64,000 nucleotides of DNA from Clostridia bacterium (lineage in GTDB: Bacteria; Bacillota; Clostridia; Lutisporales; Lutisporaceae): positions 124,001-188,000 of the forward strand of contig DASPIR010000023.1 of assembly GCA_035628995.1 (NCBI GenBank). The letters run 5' to 3'. Position 1 is the first letter of the stretch. Each line of letters opens with the position of its first letter. Below are positions 42,935-51,584 of the stretch, piece after piece. The position numbers and the translations under genes are program-made. Under the pieces are notes generated by a model. The model ran no database searches and had not been told where the DNA came from. It saw only the letters and a list, made by a program, of their open reading frames with translations.

Positions 42935-43465
42935 ATGGATATAAAGGAAATAAAGTCGATTGTAGAAGGTCTTTTGTTTGTAGCCGGAGAAGCTGTACCC
43001 ATAAAGGATATTTGCAGCGTCATCAATATTGATGAGCAAACTCTCCGGAGAATTGTCAATCAGATGATGGACAGCTTTGTTGAAGAAAACAGAGGAATTC
43101 AGATTATCGAGGTCAACAACTGCTATCAGCTTTGCACAAGGCCTGAGCACTACGAATACATTGAAAGACTGGTGAAGCCTCAGACAAGGCAAGGTCTTTC
43201 CCAGGCATCTCTTGAGACTCTCGCTATAATTGCATATAAACAGCCAGTTACAAAAGCACAGGTTGATTATGTCAGAGGTGTAAAATCCGAAGGCTGTATA
43301 TCAAGGCTAGTAGAGAAAGAGCTGATATTTGAAGCAGATAGAATGGATGGCCCCGGAAGACCTATATTGTACAGGACTACTGACAGCTTCCTCAAGCTTT
43401 TTGGATTGAAGTCTTTAAAGGAACTGCCTGTTCTAAAGGAGCTGACAGAGGAAGCAGGAGCATAG
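42935..43465 (+). CDS. scpB: Segregation and condensation protein B
   Basis: 176 residues with two winged-helix domains (LLFVAGEAVPIKDI and TLAIIAYKQPVTKAQVDYVRGVKSEG), then GRPILYRTTDSFLKLFGL, all typical of ScpB. A dimer that stabilises the ScpA-Smc complex. ATG at 42935 chosen because AAGGGATGG is well spaced; the ATG at 42923 lies next to that site. Confidence 0.95.
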   Translation: MDIKEIKSIVEGLLFVAGEAVPIKDICSVINIDEQTLRRIVNQMMDSFVEENRGIQIIEVNNCYQLCTRPEHYEYIERLVKPQTRQGLSQASLETLAIIAYKQPVTKAQVDYVRGVKSEGCISRLVEKELIFEADRMDGPGRPILYRTTDSFLKLFGLKSLKELPVLKELTEEAGA

Positions 43466-43484
43466 AAGTTTAAATAATAGATCT

Positions 43485-43520
43485 AATAATACATCTAAGG
43501 ATGTATTATTTTTTTATTTT
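43485..43520 (+). terminator. Terminator after scpB
   Basis: Stem AATAATACATC / GATGTATTATT with TAAG loop, followed by a T run. Confidence 0.92.
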
Positions 43521-43584
43521 TGAGAAAAAATAGTAAAAGGATTTTGTGTTGGCAGCCCCGATGACTTTAGGGGGAGGGAATATA

Positions 43585-44214
43585 ATGCTGAAAATAATAT
43601 TTGTAATACTTATAATACTGACTCTTCTATATTTAATGCCGATAGTTGTAAGGATAGATGCGAGAAAGGATAATGAAAACGATAAAATAACCATTGGTTT
43701 GAGGACATTTTATGGTTTGCTAAAGCTAAATACAGATATACCCTTCCTCGAGATAATATTTAAAGATGGAAGACCAGGCTTGAAGTACAAAATTGAAGTT
43801 GCTAACAAGAAAAGAAGCAAGCTGCTGGCAAGGTTCACCAAGATCATGAACATGAGGGAAGGAGAGGGCGTATACAAAGCATACAAGAGGAATAAATCCA
43901 CGATTTTTCCTGTATTAAAATACATCACAGGCAAGACGAAAGTAAGCAATTTCAACCTGAAACTAAGTTTCGGCGCCGGCGATGCAGCTGCAACAGGGAT
44001 TTTATACGGAGTTGCCTGGATAGTCCTTGGCAATATTATGACTCTTACCAGATGCTATTTGAACGTTTACGAGCCAAAGATAGCGGTCATTCCAATATTT
44101 AGTCAGGTTCAGCTATCCATCGATTTTAGCTGTATAATTAGTCTAAAATTAGGTCATATTATAAATGCTGGAATTAGGGCATTGCCTGCATTGATATCCA
44201 GTTTGAGAGAATAA
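43585..44214 (+). CDS. DUF2953 family membrane-associated protein
   Basis: 209 residues. N-terminal membrane helix (IIFVILIILTLLYLMPIVV), then GLRTFYGLLKL and a basic middle, then the family core LKLSFGAGDAAATGILYGVAWIV and a C-terminal FSCIISLKLGHIINAG. Function unknown, found in sporulating Firmicutes next to ytfJ, as here, so a spore-related role is likely (inference). ATG 43585 follows GGGGGAGGG; the frame extends upstream without a site. Confidence 0.88.
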   Translation: MLKIIFVILIILTLLYLMPIVVRIDARKDNENDKITIGLRTFYGLLKLNTDIPFLEIIFKDGRPGLKYKIEVANKKRSKLLARFTKIMNMREGEGVYKAYKRNKSTIFPVLKYITGKTKVSNFNLKLSFGAGDAAATGILYGVAWIVLGNIMTLTRCYLNVYEPKIAVIPIFSQVQLSIDFSCIISLKLGHIINAGIRALPALISSLRE

Positions 44215-44250
44215 ATAATAAATTAATATAAATCAAAGGATGTGTTTAGC

Positions 44251-44661
44251 TTGGAACAGCCTGTAGAAAGCTTAATGAGAACAACTATGGAAAACATCAA
44301 AAATATGATAGATGTCAATACCGTAGTAGGTGATGCAGTAGTAACAAAGGACGGCACTGTGATTGTGCCTGTATCCAAGGTGTCCTTCGCCTTTATAGCA
44401 GGTGGTGGACAGTATTCGGGTTCTTCCGACAAGGAAGAAGTGGAAGGAAGCAAATATCCATTTGCAGGAGGCAGCGGTGCTGGAGTTACAGTACAGCCGA
44501 TAGGCTTTTTAGCCACAACAAACGGACAGCTTAAGGTGATACCGGTGAAGTACAGTAGTGCAATGGATAGAGTAGTTGATATGGTGCCAAACCTAATCAG
44601 TAATGTGGAAAATTATATGAGTAAGAGGAAAAATACTGAAGAAGAAAAAATAGAAATGTAG
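44251..44661 (+). CDS. ytfJ: GerW family sporulation protein YtfJ
   Basis: 136 residues. MEQPVESLMRTTMENIKNMIDVNTVVGDAV matches YtfJ, followed by VSFAFIAGGGQYSG and GSGAGVTVQPIGFLA. In Bacillus YtfJ (GerW) is forespore-made and needed for germination responses. TTG at 44251 preferred because AAAGGA is ten bases upstream; GTG at 44242 is too near. Coupled to DUF2953 by gene order. Confidence 0.93.
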   Translation: MEQPVESLMRTTMENIKNMIDVNTVVGDAVVTKDGTVIVPVSKVSFAFIAGGGQYSGSSDKEEVEGSKYPFAGGSGAGVTVQPIGFLATTNGQLKVIPVKYSSAMDRVVDMVPNLISNVENYMSKRKNTEEEKIEM

Positions 44662-44686
44662 GAAGGAGTTAAACTCCTTCCTTTTT
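44660..44686 (+). terminator. Terminator at the ytfJ stop
   Basis: AGGAAGGAGT / ACTCCTTCCT (10 bp, 2- to 4-base loop) followed by TTTT. Confidence 0.9.
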
Positions 44687-44765
44687 AGTATAAAAATTTG
44701 CTATAATATTCTTATAGATAATGTCGAAATACTATATATATACATTGCTTCGGGGGGGTGATTTA

Positions 44766-45164
44766 ATGGAGCTAAAGAATGCAGTTGACTTGATATGGGA
44801 AAACAGAAAATATATTACTGATGACCCTAAGGAGGTTCTAAGCCATCTGAACGAAGAGGTGGCAGAGTCTTTGAAAGCCCTTTTAAAGGGTGAGGGCGAC
44901 AGGGCGAAAAGAGAGTTGGAGGATGCACTTTCATGCTTATTCATAGCATTGAAGGTAATGGATGTTGATATAGAAGAAGCAATAGGACGACAGATCATTC
45001 AGATGAAGAAAAGAAATGACAAGCTGATGATATTTAAGAAGGATAAAGTAGAGATATATGTAGATGGAATACTAAAGGGTGGTTGGACAATCTGGGGAGA
45101 AGACGACCTGAAAGAAGCTCTGAAAATCGCTAAAGAATTCGGTTGCAAAATTGTAAACGAATAA
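44766..45164 (+). CDS. MazG-like nucleotide pyrophosphohydrolase family protein
   Basis: 132 residues, helical. The metal-binding pattern EExxE...ExxD is visible in LNEEVAESLKALLKGE and KRELEDALSCLFIALK. Members hydrolyse nucleoside triphosphates to monophosphates; here the substrate is unknown. The C-terminal IYVDGILKGGWTIWGEDDLKEALKIA is an added beta-helical piece. ATG at 44766 follows GGGGGGTG; the upstream frame has no site. Alone, 114 bases before the second dac gene. Confidence 0.75.
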   Translation: MELKNAVDLIWENRKYITDDPKEVLSHLNEEVAESLKALLKGEGDRAKRELEDALSCLFIALKVMDVDIEEAIGRQIIQMKKRNDKLMIFKKDKVEIYVDGILKGGWTIWGEDDLKEALKIAKEFGCKIVNE

Positions 45165-45187
45165 TTAACAAAATGCGAAAAGAATCC

Positions 45188-45215
45188 TTGTAAAGTCTTT
45201 TACGTGATATATTAT
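45188..45215 (+). promoter_or_regulatory. Possible sigma-A promoter of the second D,D-carboxypeptidase gene
   Basis: TTGTAA, 16 bases, TATTAT, 64 bases before the start codon. Both hexamers have mismatches to consensus. Confidence 0.4.
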
Positions 45216-45278
45216 ATAAAAACCTCATTCTGTCAATAATACATTTAGAAACGCACTAAATATTGACGGAGTGATTGG

Positions 45279-46409
45279 ATGAAAAGAAATGTTGCTTTAA
45301 TTATGGCGTTAGTAATTGCTGTAGCATCAAATATGCTTGTAGTAACAGCAACGCAGGATACTAGTGCCCGTGCCGCAGTAATAATGGATGTGAATTCAGG
45401 CAGGATACTATATTCCAAAAACATGAATGAAAAGCTGGCGATGGCCAGCACTACAAAGATTATGACTTCTCTTGTTGCTATTGAGAGCGGTAAACTTGAA
45501 GAAATGGTAACAGTCAGCAAGAAAGCCTCGCATACTGAAGGTTCTTCCATATACTTGCGTGAAGGCGAAAGACACACTGTTCATGATTTGGTGTATGCAA
45601 TAATGCTGCGATCCGGAAATGATGCAGCAGTGGCTGTAGCAGAGCATATTGGAGGTTCAGTTGAAGGCTTTGCAGATCTGATGAACCGTAAAGCACAGGA
45701 AATAGGAGCGGAAAACACCCAGTTCGCCAATCCTCATGGACTGGATGCAGCAGGTCATTATACCACGGCTCATGATCTTGCATTGATAACAGCTTATGCA
45801 CTTCGAAATCCAGTTTTTGCAAATATCGTAAGCAGCAAGAAAAAGACTATAGAAGGCCCCCCCAACGAAAGCTGGGATAGGGTAATGATAAATAAAAACA
45901 AAATGTTGTGGCAGTTCGAGGGTGGGAACGGAGTAAAAACCGGCTATACCCAAAAAGCAGGCAGATGTTTGGTGTCATCAGCAACTAGGGATGGAATGCA
46001 GCTAGTTTGTGTTGTGTTGAACTGCGGACCAATGTGGAATGAATCTTCTGCTCTTCTGGAATATGGTTTTAAGAACTATTCAATTGAAAAGGTAGTTGAT
46101 AAAAACAATTTTATAAAGGTAGTGGAAGTGAAGGCCGGCAAGGAAAAATTCGTTGCAGTTAAGCCAACTGAGGACTTTTCTATCCCTCTGGGGGCAGGAG
46201 AGAAGGAGAAAGTGAAATTATTAGCCAAGAGTCAGAAAACAGCGCAGGCACCTTTCAATAAAGGCGATGATGCAGGAAGGCTTGATGTTTATTTACATGA
46301 CATACTACTAAAAACAATTAAGCTTGAATATACAGAAAGCGTGGAATCCAGCAGCCCTTTTTTCTACATGAAACGAATCTTAAGGGATTACTTTCTGGAA
46401 GAACACTAG
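45279..46409 (+). CDS. D-alanyl-D-alanine carboxypeptidase family protein, DacB-like
   Basis: 376 residues. A signal peptide (LIMALVIAVASNMLVVTATQ) and penicillin-binding domain with ASTTKIM (SxxK), SGNDA (SxN) and KTGYT (KTG), then a beta domain and a C-terminal amphipathic tail (FYMKRILRDYFLEEH) that could anchor it to the membrane. Similar in design to the 39.0-40.2 kb gene but a different subtype; position before rluB is that of Bacillus dacB, a sigma-E-controlled cortex enzyme. Confidence 0.92.
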   Translation: MKRNVALIMALVIAVASNMLVVTATQDTSARAAVIMDVNSGRILYSKNMNEKLAMASTTKIMTSLVAIESGKLEEMVTVSKKASHTEGSSIYLREGERHTVHDLVYAIMLRSGNDAAVAVAEHIGGSVEGFADLMNRKAQEIGAENTQFANPHGLDAAGHYTTAHDLALITAYALRNPVFANIVSSKKKTIEGPPNESWDRVMINKNKMLWQFEGGNGVKTGYTQKAGRCLVSSATRDGMQLVCVVLNCGPMWNESSALLEYGFKNYSIEKVVDKNNFIKVVEVKAGKEKFVAVKPTEDFSIPLGAGEKEKVKLLAKSQKTAQAPFNKGDDAGRLDVYLHDILLKTIKLEYTESVESSSPFFYMKRILRDYFLEEH

Positions 46410-46532
46410 AAAAAAGAGTCTTTTATGGCAAAATAAGTTCACTTTTAATGAGGAGCATTTATATCATATCGGGATGCATCAAGCTGAATATATCCCAAGG
46501 ATTTTATCAATAGTGTAAGGGGTAAGGGGAAA

Positions 46533-47267
46533 ATGACTGAAAGGCTGCAAAAAGTAATGGCTGAGTTTGGAGTAGCATCCAGACGAAAATGTGAAGACAT
46601 GATTACTGCTGGAAAAGTGAAGGTTAATGGAAGCCTTATTACCGAACTGGGAACTAAGGTAGATAAAGAAAATGATATCATCGAGGTAGAAGGAAAAATA
46701 ATTAAGTGCTCTGAAAGCAGGGTATATATTTTACTGAACAAGCCGGTAGGATACATTACCAGTGCGAAGGATCAATTTGGGAGGCCCACTGTCTTAGACC
46801 TTTTGAAAGGCATAAGCGTTAGGGTCTTTCCTATTGGTCGTCTGGACTACGATACTGAGGGACTTATCCTTCTCACAAATGATGGGGAACTTACATACAG
46901 GATAACCCATCCAAAACATAATATAGACAAGACCTACAGGGCTTTAATCAATGGAGAGGCAGGCATAAATGATATTGAGAGCTTTAAGCATGGAATAGCC
47001 ATAGAAGATTATGTAACTTCACCTGCAACAATGGAAATAATAAGATATGTAAAAGGAAACAGTGTTGTGGATATTACTATTCATGAAGGAAAGAACAGGC
47101 AAGTAAGAAAAATGTGTTCTGCTATCGGACATGAGGTTATATGGTTAAAACGCATTAGAATAGGGAAAATAGAGTTAGGTGAACTAAAAACAGGAGAATG
47201 GCGCTGCCTGAATGATGAAGAAATAAAATACCTGAAAGCACTAGGTGTACAAAATGCTGCAGATTAG
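46533..47267 (+). CDS. rluB: Pseudouridine synthase RluB/RsuA family
   Basis: 244 residues. N-terminal S4 domain (RLQKVMAEFGVASRRKCEDMI) and catalytic domain with the aspartate in GRLDYDTEGLILLTNDGEL, then HEGKNRQVRKMC. It isomerises uridine in 23S rRNA. ATG behind AAGGGG. It overlaps the next gene by about 14 bases. Confidence 0.95.
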   Translation: MTERLQKVMAEFGVASRRKCEDMITAGKVKVNGSLITELGTKVDKENDIIEVEGKIIKCSESRVYILLNKPVGYITSAKDQFGRPTVLDLLKGISVRVFPIGRLDYDTEGLILLTNDGELTYRITHPKHNIDKTYRALINGEAGINDIESFKHGIAIEDYVTSPATMEIIRYVKGNSVVDITIHEGKNRQVRKMCSAIGHEVIWLKRIRIGKIELGELKTGEWRCLNDEEIKYLKALGVQNAAD

Positions 47268-47697
47268 GAAAATAAGGCCAGAGGACATAGACTTCATTTT
47301 GGAGCTAACGAAAGACTTTGAATGCTCAAGAGTTAAGCTCCTGCCCAATATCGAAAACTTTCTGGTATGCGAAAATGATAATATCAAATGCGGCTGTGGC
47401 TGCTTGATTCCATTAGACAGCACAGGCTTAATTAGCTGGGTAACGGTAAAAGAAAGTTATAGACGGGAGAAGCTGGGCAGTGCAATAACTAAGGCTCTCC
47501 TTAATATTGCTGAGCTGAAGGGTATAAAAGAGGTATATGCAGCAGGAATATGCGGAGATTTTCTGACTGCAATGGGTTTTGTAAAGTATGAAAGCAAGGC
47601 GGCAAGTGAGGATATGAGAGAAATACTCGGAGATATAGATGGAGACTGCTATAAGGTGACACTGGAAGGGTATTTTAAGCCTTGTTCACACAAATAG
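47254..47697 (+). CDS. GNAT family N-acetyltransferase
   Basis: 147 residues. The central strand ISWVTVKESYRREKLGSAITKALLNIAELKG is the acetyl-coenzyme A motif (R/QxxGxG/A type) and FLTAMGFVKY the last conserved part. The acceptor cannot be told. ATG at 47254 lies inside the rluB 3' end behind AGGTG, so it is coupled to rluB. Confidence 0.85.
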   Translation: MLQIRKIRPEDIDFILELTKDFECSRVKLLPNIENFLVCENDNIKCGCGCLIPLDSTGLISWVTVKESYRREKLGSAITKALLNIAELKGIKEVYAAGICGDFLTAMGFVKYESKAASEDMREILGDIDGDCYKVTLEGYFKPCSHK

Positions 47698-47820
47698 CTG
47701 CAGTACTATAATTTCTAAATAATGGCTATGTTTTTATATTAAAATATGATATATATAGAATAAATGCATCGAATTAGAATATTAATACTTTGCTGAGTTA
47801 TTATGGGAGGATGAATATGT

Positions 47821-49218
47821 ATGGCTAAGATAAGAATTACTGAAACTGTATTGAGAGATGGTCATCAGTCCCTTATCGCTACAAGAATGAAGACAGATGA
47901 AATGCTTCCTGTTCTTGAGCTTATGGATAAAGTGGGCTATCATTCATTAGAAATGTGGGGGGGAGCTACCTTTGACTCATGTCTTAGGTTCCTTGATGAA
48001 GACCCCTGGGAAAGACTTCGCGTGATAAAGTCAAAGCTTAAAAACACAAAGCTGCAGATGCTCCTCAGAGGGCAGAACATTCTTGGCTACAAAAATTACG
48101 CCGATGATGTTGTAGAAGAATTCGTCAGACTATCTATAAAAAACGGAATAGATATAATCAGGATATTTGACGCCCTGAATGATTTGAGAAATATTGAGAC
48201 AGCGGTAAAGGCCACTAAGAAGTATGGTGGACATGCTCAAGGTACAGTAGTTTATACTATAAGCCCAATACATAATATAGAGCTTTATGTAGAGCAGGCA
48301 AAGAAGGTACAAGAGATGGGCTGCGACTCACTATGCATAAAAGATATGTCAGGGATACTCACTCCATATTACGGATATGAGCTTATAAAAGCGTTAAAGA
48401 AGCATATTAACATACCGATACAGCTTCACACCCACTTTACAAGCGGTATGACCGATATGACATATTTAAAGGCTATAGAAGCAGGCGTTGATATCATTGA
48501 CACAGCCATGTCTCCATTCGGCCTTGGGACTTCACAGCCACCAACAGAGCCTATGGTTGCTACACTAAAGGGTACAGAATATGATACAGGTCTTGATCTG
48601 GAATTGCTTTGTGAAATAGCAGACCATTTCAAAGTCATCAAAGAGAAATATATAGCTAATGGAATTTTGAATCCCAATGTATTTAATGTAGACACTAACG
48701 TACTCTCTTACCAAGTGCCGGGTGGAATGCTGTCCAACCTTATGTCACAGCTGAAACAGGCAAATGCTATGGATAAATATAATGAGGTGCTGAAGGAAGT
48801 ACCTAGAGTCAGAGAAGACTTAGGCTTCCCTCCTCTGGTGACACCCTCCAGCCAGTTTGTAGGGACCCAGGCAGTTTTCAATGTAATATCGGGCAGCAGA
48901 TATAAGATGATACCTAATGAGATAAAGGAATATGTAAAAGGTAAATATGGAAAACCAAGTGTTCCCATTTCCGAGGAAATAAAGAAGACCATCATAGGGG
49001 ACGAAGAGGTTATAACCTGCAGGCCGGCAGACTTGATAGAGCCACAGCTTGAAGCGGTTAAGCAGGAAATGAAGGAGTACTACGAACAGGAAGAGGATGT
49101 ATTGAGCTATGCACTGTTCCCACCGGTAGCACTTAAGTTTTTCAAGGACCGACAGGCAAAGAAATACGCTATAGACAGCAATTTGGTTGACAAAGTCGAT
49201 AAGACATATCCAGTATAG
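47821..49218 (+). CDS. Carboxyltransferase subunit (oxaloacetate decarboxylase alpha / pyruvate carboxylase B type) without biotin domain
   Basis: 465 residues. HMGL-like TIM barrel with ITETVLRDGHQSLIATRM, AFxD-type FDALNDLRN, KDMSGILTPYY and TH in IQLHTHFTSG, and the PYC_OADA domain through VTPSSQFVGTQAVFNVISG. The C-terminal biotinyl domain with a K in MKM is absent, as in transcarboxylase 5S subunits. No biotin carboxylase, biotin carrier or beta/gamma decarboxylase gene is in the window. ATG behind GGGAGG at slightly long spacing; ends in a long bidirectional hairpin. Confidence 0.9.
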   Translation: MAKIRITETVLRDGHQSLIATRMKTDEMLPVLELMDKVGYHSLEMWGGATFDSCLRFLDEDPWERLRVIKSKLKNTKLQMLLRGQNILGYKNYADDVVEEFVRLSIKNGIDIIRIFDALNDLRNIETAVKATKKYGGHAQGTVVYTISPIHNIELYVEQAKKVQEMGCDSLCIKDMSGILTPYYGYELIKALKKHINIPIQLHTHFTSGMTDMTYLKAIEAGVDIIDTAMSPFGLGTSQPPTEPMVATLKGTEYDTGLDLELLCEIADHFKVIKEKYIANGILNPNVFNVDTNVLSYQVPGGMLSNLMSQLKQANAMDKYNEVLKEVPRVREDLGFPPLVTPSSQFVGTQAVFNVISGSRYKMIPNEIKEYVKGKYGKPSVPISEEIKKTIIGDEEVITCRPADLIEPQLEAVKQEMKEYYEQEEDVLSYALFPPVALKFFKDRQAKKYAIDSNLVDKVDKTYPV

Positions 49219-49229
49219 ATAAAACAAAG

Positions 49230-49275
49230 CAGCCATGTTATAGAATACATTCTATAACATGGCTGTTATTATAAT
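49230..49275 (+). terminator. Bidirectional hairpin between convergent genes
   Basis: A perfect 17-bp stem CAGCCATGTTATAGAAT / ATTCTATAACATGGCTG with a 2-base loop. T content after it is moderate. The adjacent genes converge (plus carboxyltransferase, minus membrane protein), consistent with shared termination. Confidence 0.75.
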
Positions 49276-49431
49276 GCATAAAGCGGTGTTTAATACTGAG
49301 ATATGAAATCTCCGAATTTAGTTGAGAAGTACAAAAATCATTCGGTACATATGGTTGGAAGTAAAAAAGAATACTAAAATTTAGTACTCTTTTCTACTTT
49401 TTTATTCATATAACTAAGAATTATTTTGTGA

Positions 49432-49725
49432 TTACCGGAGGTTTCCTTCCATTGTATCACCACGAATATCAATAATTTCCTTATACTTTTTTTCTCCGCT
49501 ATACCACCTTGTTATTAGTGAAATAACAAGAATTGATAAAGTAAAAAAACTTCCCCAAATAATTACACTCATATTCTCTGCACTTAAAGGACGACTTATA
49601 AACAAATATAGGATATATAGAATACAGGGTATAATCGCAGGTAGAGCATAACGAAGAGTATAGGAAAGAAGGCCCCTTTTGTGGTTAGGCTTCCATTTAG
49701 ATAAGAATTCTACATCGCTAGGCAT
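49432..49725 (-). CDS. Hypothetical two-helix membrane protein
   Basis: 97 residues, no recognised family. Two membrane helices (about 24-44, LRYALPAIIPCILYILYLFI, and 53-72, VIIWGSFFTLSILVISLITR) with a charged C-terminus. The minus-strand start codon lies behind AAGGAGG. It is 80 bases downstream of a secreted-protein gene on the same strand, so the two are probably cotranscribed. A role as partner or immunity protein is a guess from context only. Confidence 0.8.
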   Translation of the reverse strand: MPSDVEFLSKWKPNHKRGLLSYTLRYALPAIIPCILYILYLFISRPLSAENMSVIIWGSFFTLSILVISLITRWYSGEKKYKEIIDIRGDTMEGNLR

Positions 49726-49805
49726 AATTAACCTCCTTGAGATTCACAAATTTACCTAATTATATAGTACTCATAACGTAATCCTTTATTCAAGTTAAAC
49801 TTATA

Positions 49806-50330
49806 TTAAAATGGTAGAGTACTGTAGTAGTAATTAATTTTTTGACCTATGTAGTCAGTTCTTTCTAGATTTGAGTAACATTCAAAAACCTGTTTGACAT
49901 AATATGGAAGTTCTGGATCGTCACTTGGCTGCCAATAGTATCGAATTTTGTAATAAACATTATGAGTTTCAGCACAGACTGATGTAGCGTAGATAGTACC
50001 TGCTAAGGCCGCAACTGTAGCAGCCGCCTGCCCAAGTAGTGATGCTATTGCCACACCTATTGCCGTCTTTGTCCACACTTGTACATGAAAACTAGATTGG
50101 TTATACATTTCTGTATTCTCTGTCCATGATGCTGCTAAGGATAAACTCGGTGCCGGGGCTTCTTTGTGAATAACTTTAATACCCCTCTCCTCTGCTTCTT
50201 TTGCTGTCATTACCGGAGGATTAAGTTCCTTTGTTAACCCAGAACTATCAGCTGCATACGCAAATATCGAAGTTAACAATGAGAATACTAGTACCATTGA
50301 TATGAACGCATAGTACTTACCTCGTTTCAT
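49806..50330 (-). CDS. Hypothetical secreted protein with internal hydrophobic segment
   Basis: 174 residues, no recognised family. Cleavable signal peptide (FISMVLVFSLLTSIFAYAA, likely cut after AYA). Residues 89-118 form a second hydrophobic, Ala/Gly-rich stretch (AIGVAIASLLGQAAATVAAL and following), and Cys119 and Cys151 could form a disulfide. The C-terminal part is aromatic-rich (YYKIRYYWQP). Start behind AAAGGAGG. The architecture of signal peptide plus internal hydrophobic core recalls SdpC-type toxin precursors, but no sequence match was recognised. Confidence 0.8.
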   Translation of the reverse strand: MKRGKYYAFISMVLVFSLLTSIFAYAADSSGLTKELNPPVMTAKEAEERGIKVIHKEAPAPSLSLAASWTENTEMYNQSSFHVQVWTKTAIGVAIASLLGQAAATVAALAGTIYATSVCAETHNVYYKIRYYWQPSDDPELPYYVKQVFECYSNLERTDYIGQKINYYYSTLPF

Positions 50331-50409
50331 AAATGAAACCTCCTTTGTTTTTTGGTGTTAATCATTGACATGCCTCTGGTGTAATTTTATTTATGCTGTA
50401 CAGCTACTA

Positions 50410-50439
50410 TAATTATGCAATATTACCAATAAATGTCAA
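50410..50439 (-). promoter_or_regulatory. Probable sigma-A promoter of the secreted-protein gene
   Basis: On the minus strand TTGACA (50434-50439) and TAATTA (50410-50415) are 18 bases apart (17 if ATAATT is used). It lies about 80 bases before the start codon. The rest of the 420-base interval 50331-50750 shows no gene or RNA on either strand. Confidence 0.6.
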
Positions 50440-50750
50440 TTGGCAGATAAAAATCAATTAGAGGAATGCAAAATGTGGATAATTCATATGGTATCATTTT
50501 ACAGACTGTTGAAGAGTGATAAATATTCAATTAGTCATGAGAGACAATGAATATGTATTAGTGCGTTTTTGAAAAATTAGATTATTCTAATAGAACTTGA
50601 TAATTACTTTGCCTTTGTGGCACGGATAGATATAATTACCAGAATGGATAATGGAAAAGGTAGATATACAAAGAGGAAAAGATTAAGATATGGTATTAAT
50701 ATTTCTATACAAATCAAGTCTGACGCATATAAGATGAAACCCAACTCGGG

Positions 50751-51389
50751 TCAACAATGCTTATGTACATATACATAATTAGTCCTGTTAGAGAAGAATT
50801 TTATTACCTTTACACCTGAGTTGTCAGGTATTTTCTTCCCACATCGCAGACAGACGAAATTACTTTTTAAAACCTTATCGTAATATGTCTCCACATCGAT
50901 ATTGCTATATTTATGCCAGCTTTTCCAGCCAGTCTTACAAAGCTTAATGCGATTGTCATAATCGGCATATACCCATTTCAACAATCTGTGAAAATGAAAG
51001 GGGTATTTGGTGTATGTGATGAAATCTCTTGGAAGACCAAGAGATATTGCATAGTTTTCGAAGGTTTTCTCGATTAGCGATTGAAGGGGCTCTTCAATTT
51101 TGGAATTGGAGAAGTTAAAGTCAGCCTGGGTTAGAAACTTTCTTGTATCTTCAAACATATAGCCCTGGCAAATCTGTATTTCTTCACTCTTTTTCACAGA
51201 GAGCTTTTTGAGAGCATTTTTTACAACTTCTGTTGTATAATATATATAAATTTTATTTTTAAAATTGGCTTCGTTGAACAAGTGAATCGGGATTATTTCG
51301 TAGTAGAATTCTCCAGTTTCCTTCCTCAATGCGCCAATGCAGGTGCCGCCAACAAGACTTCCGCTTCCTGCATCATCTATCTGTATCAT
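50751..51389 (-). CDS. Uncharacterised protein with N-terminal DDAGSGS motif and C-terminal zinc-binding pattern
   Basis: 212 residues of unknown function. It starts MIQIDDAGSGSLVGGTCIGALRKE, a glycine-rich acidic N-terminus that looks like an RNase-H-type strand with a metal-binding aspartate, and ends with CLRCGKK and HKHC, a possible zinc site. The start codon (complement of 51387-51389) lies behind AGGTG. Comparable proteins occur scattered in Clostridia, but no domain name can be given. It is on the opposite strand from surE, 195 bases away. Confidence 0.75.
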   Translation of the reverse strand: MIQIDDAGSGSLVGGTCIGALRKETGEFYYEIIPIHLFNEANFKNKIYIYYTTEVVKNALKKLSVKKSEEIQICQGYMFEDTRKFLTQADFNFSNSKIEEPLQSLIEKTFENYAISLGLPRDFITYTKYPFHFHRLLKWVYADYDNRIKLCKTGWKSWHKYSNIDVETYYDKVLKSNFVCLRCGKKIPDNSGVKVIKFFSNRTNYVYVHKHC

Positions 51390-51483
51390 TTTATCACCTG
51401 CACAACATGAACTAGCTCAATTTGAATCGCAGTAATGCGACTTATGTAGTATATGCATAAGAAATATTAATTAAACATTTTAG

Positions 51484-51513
51484 CTCGAGGCACGAGGCAC
51501 GAGGCTCGTGGCA
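51484..51513 (+). repeat. GAGGCAC tandem repeat
   Basis: CGAGGCACGAGGCACGAGG followed by CTCGTGGC: 7-bp units ending in an inverted copy. Related GAGGCAC/GTGCCTC words form a hairpin at 58687-58729 and part of the R1 flanks. Confidence 0.6.
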
Positions 51514-51584
51514 AAAAAAATATTATGGATACGAAGATTGAAGCATAATTAATATGATGTTTCAAAACAGTAAGGAGGGCATAA

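Noticed and set aside
46445-46756. 103-codon minus-strand frame before and into rluB
   Set aside because: Antisense of rluB with no start signal; the spacer 46410-46532 shows only AT-rich sequence.
51484-51513. CRISPR-like array
   Set aside because: Only three 7-bp units without spacers; no cas genes in the window.
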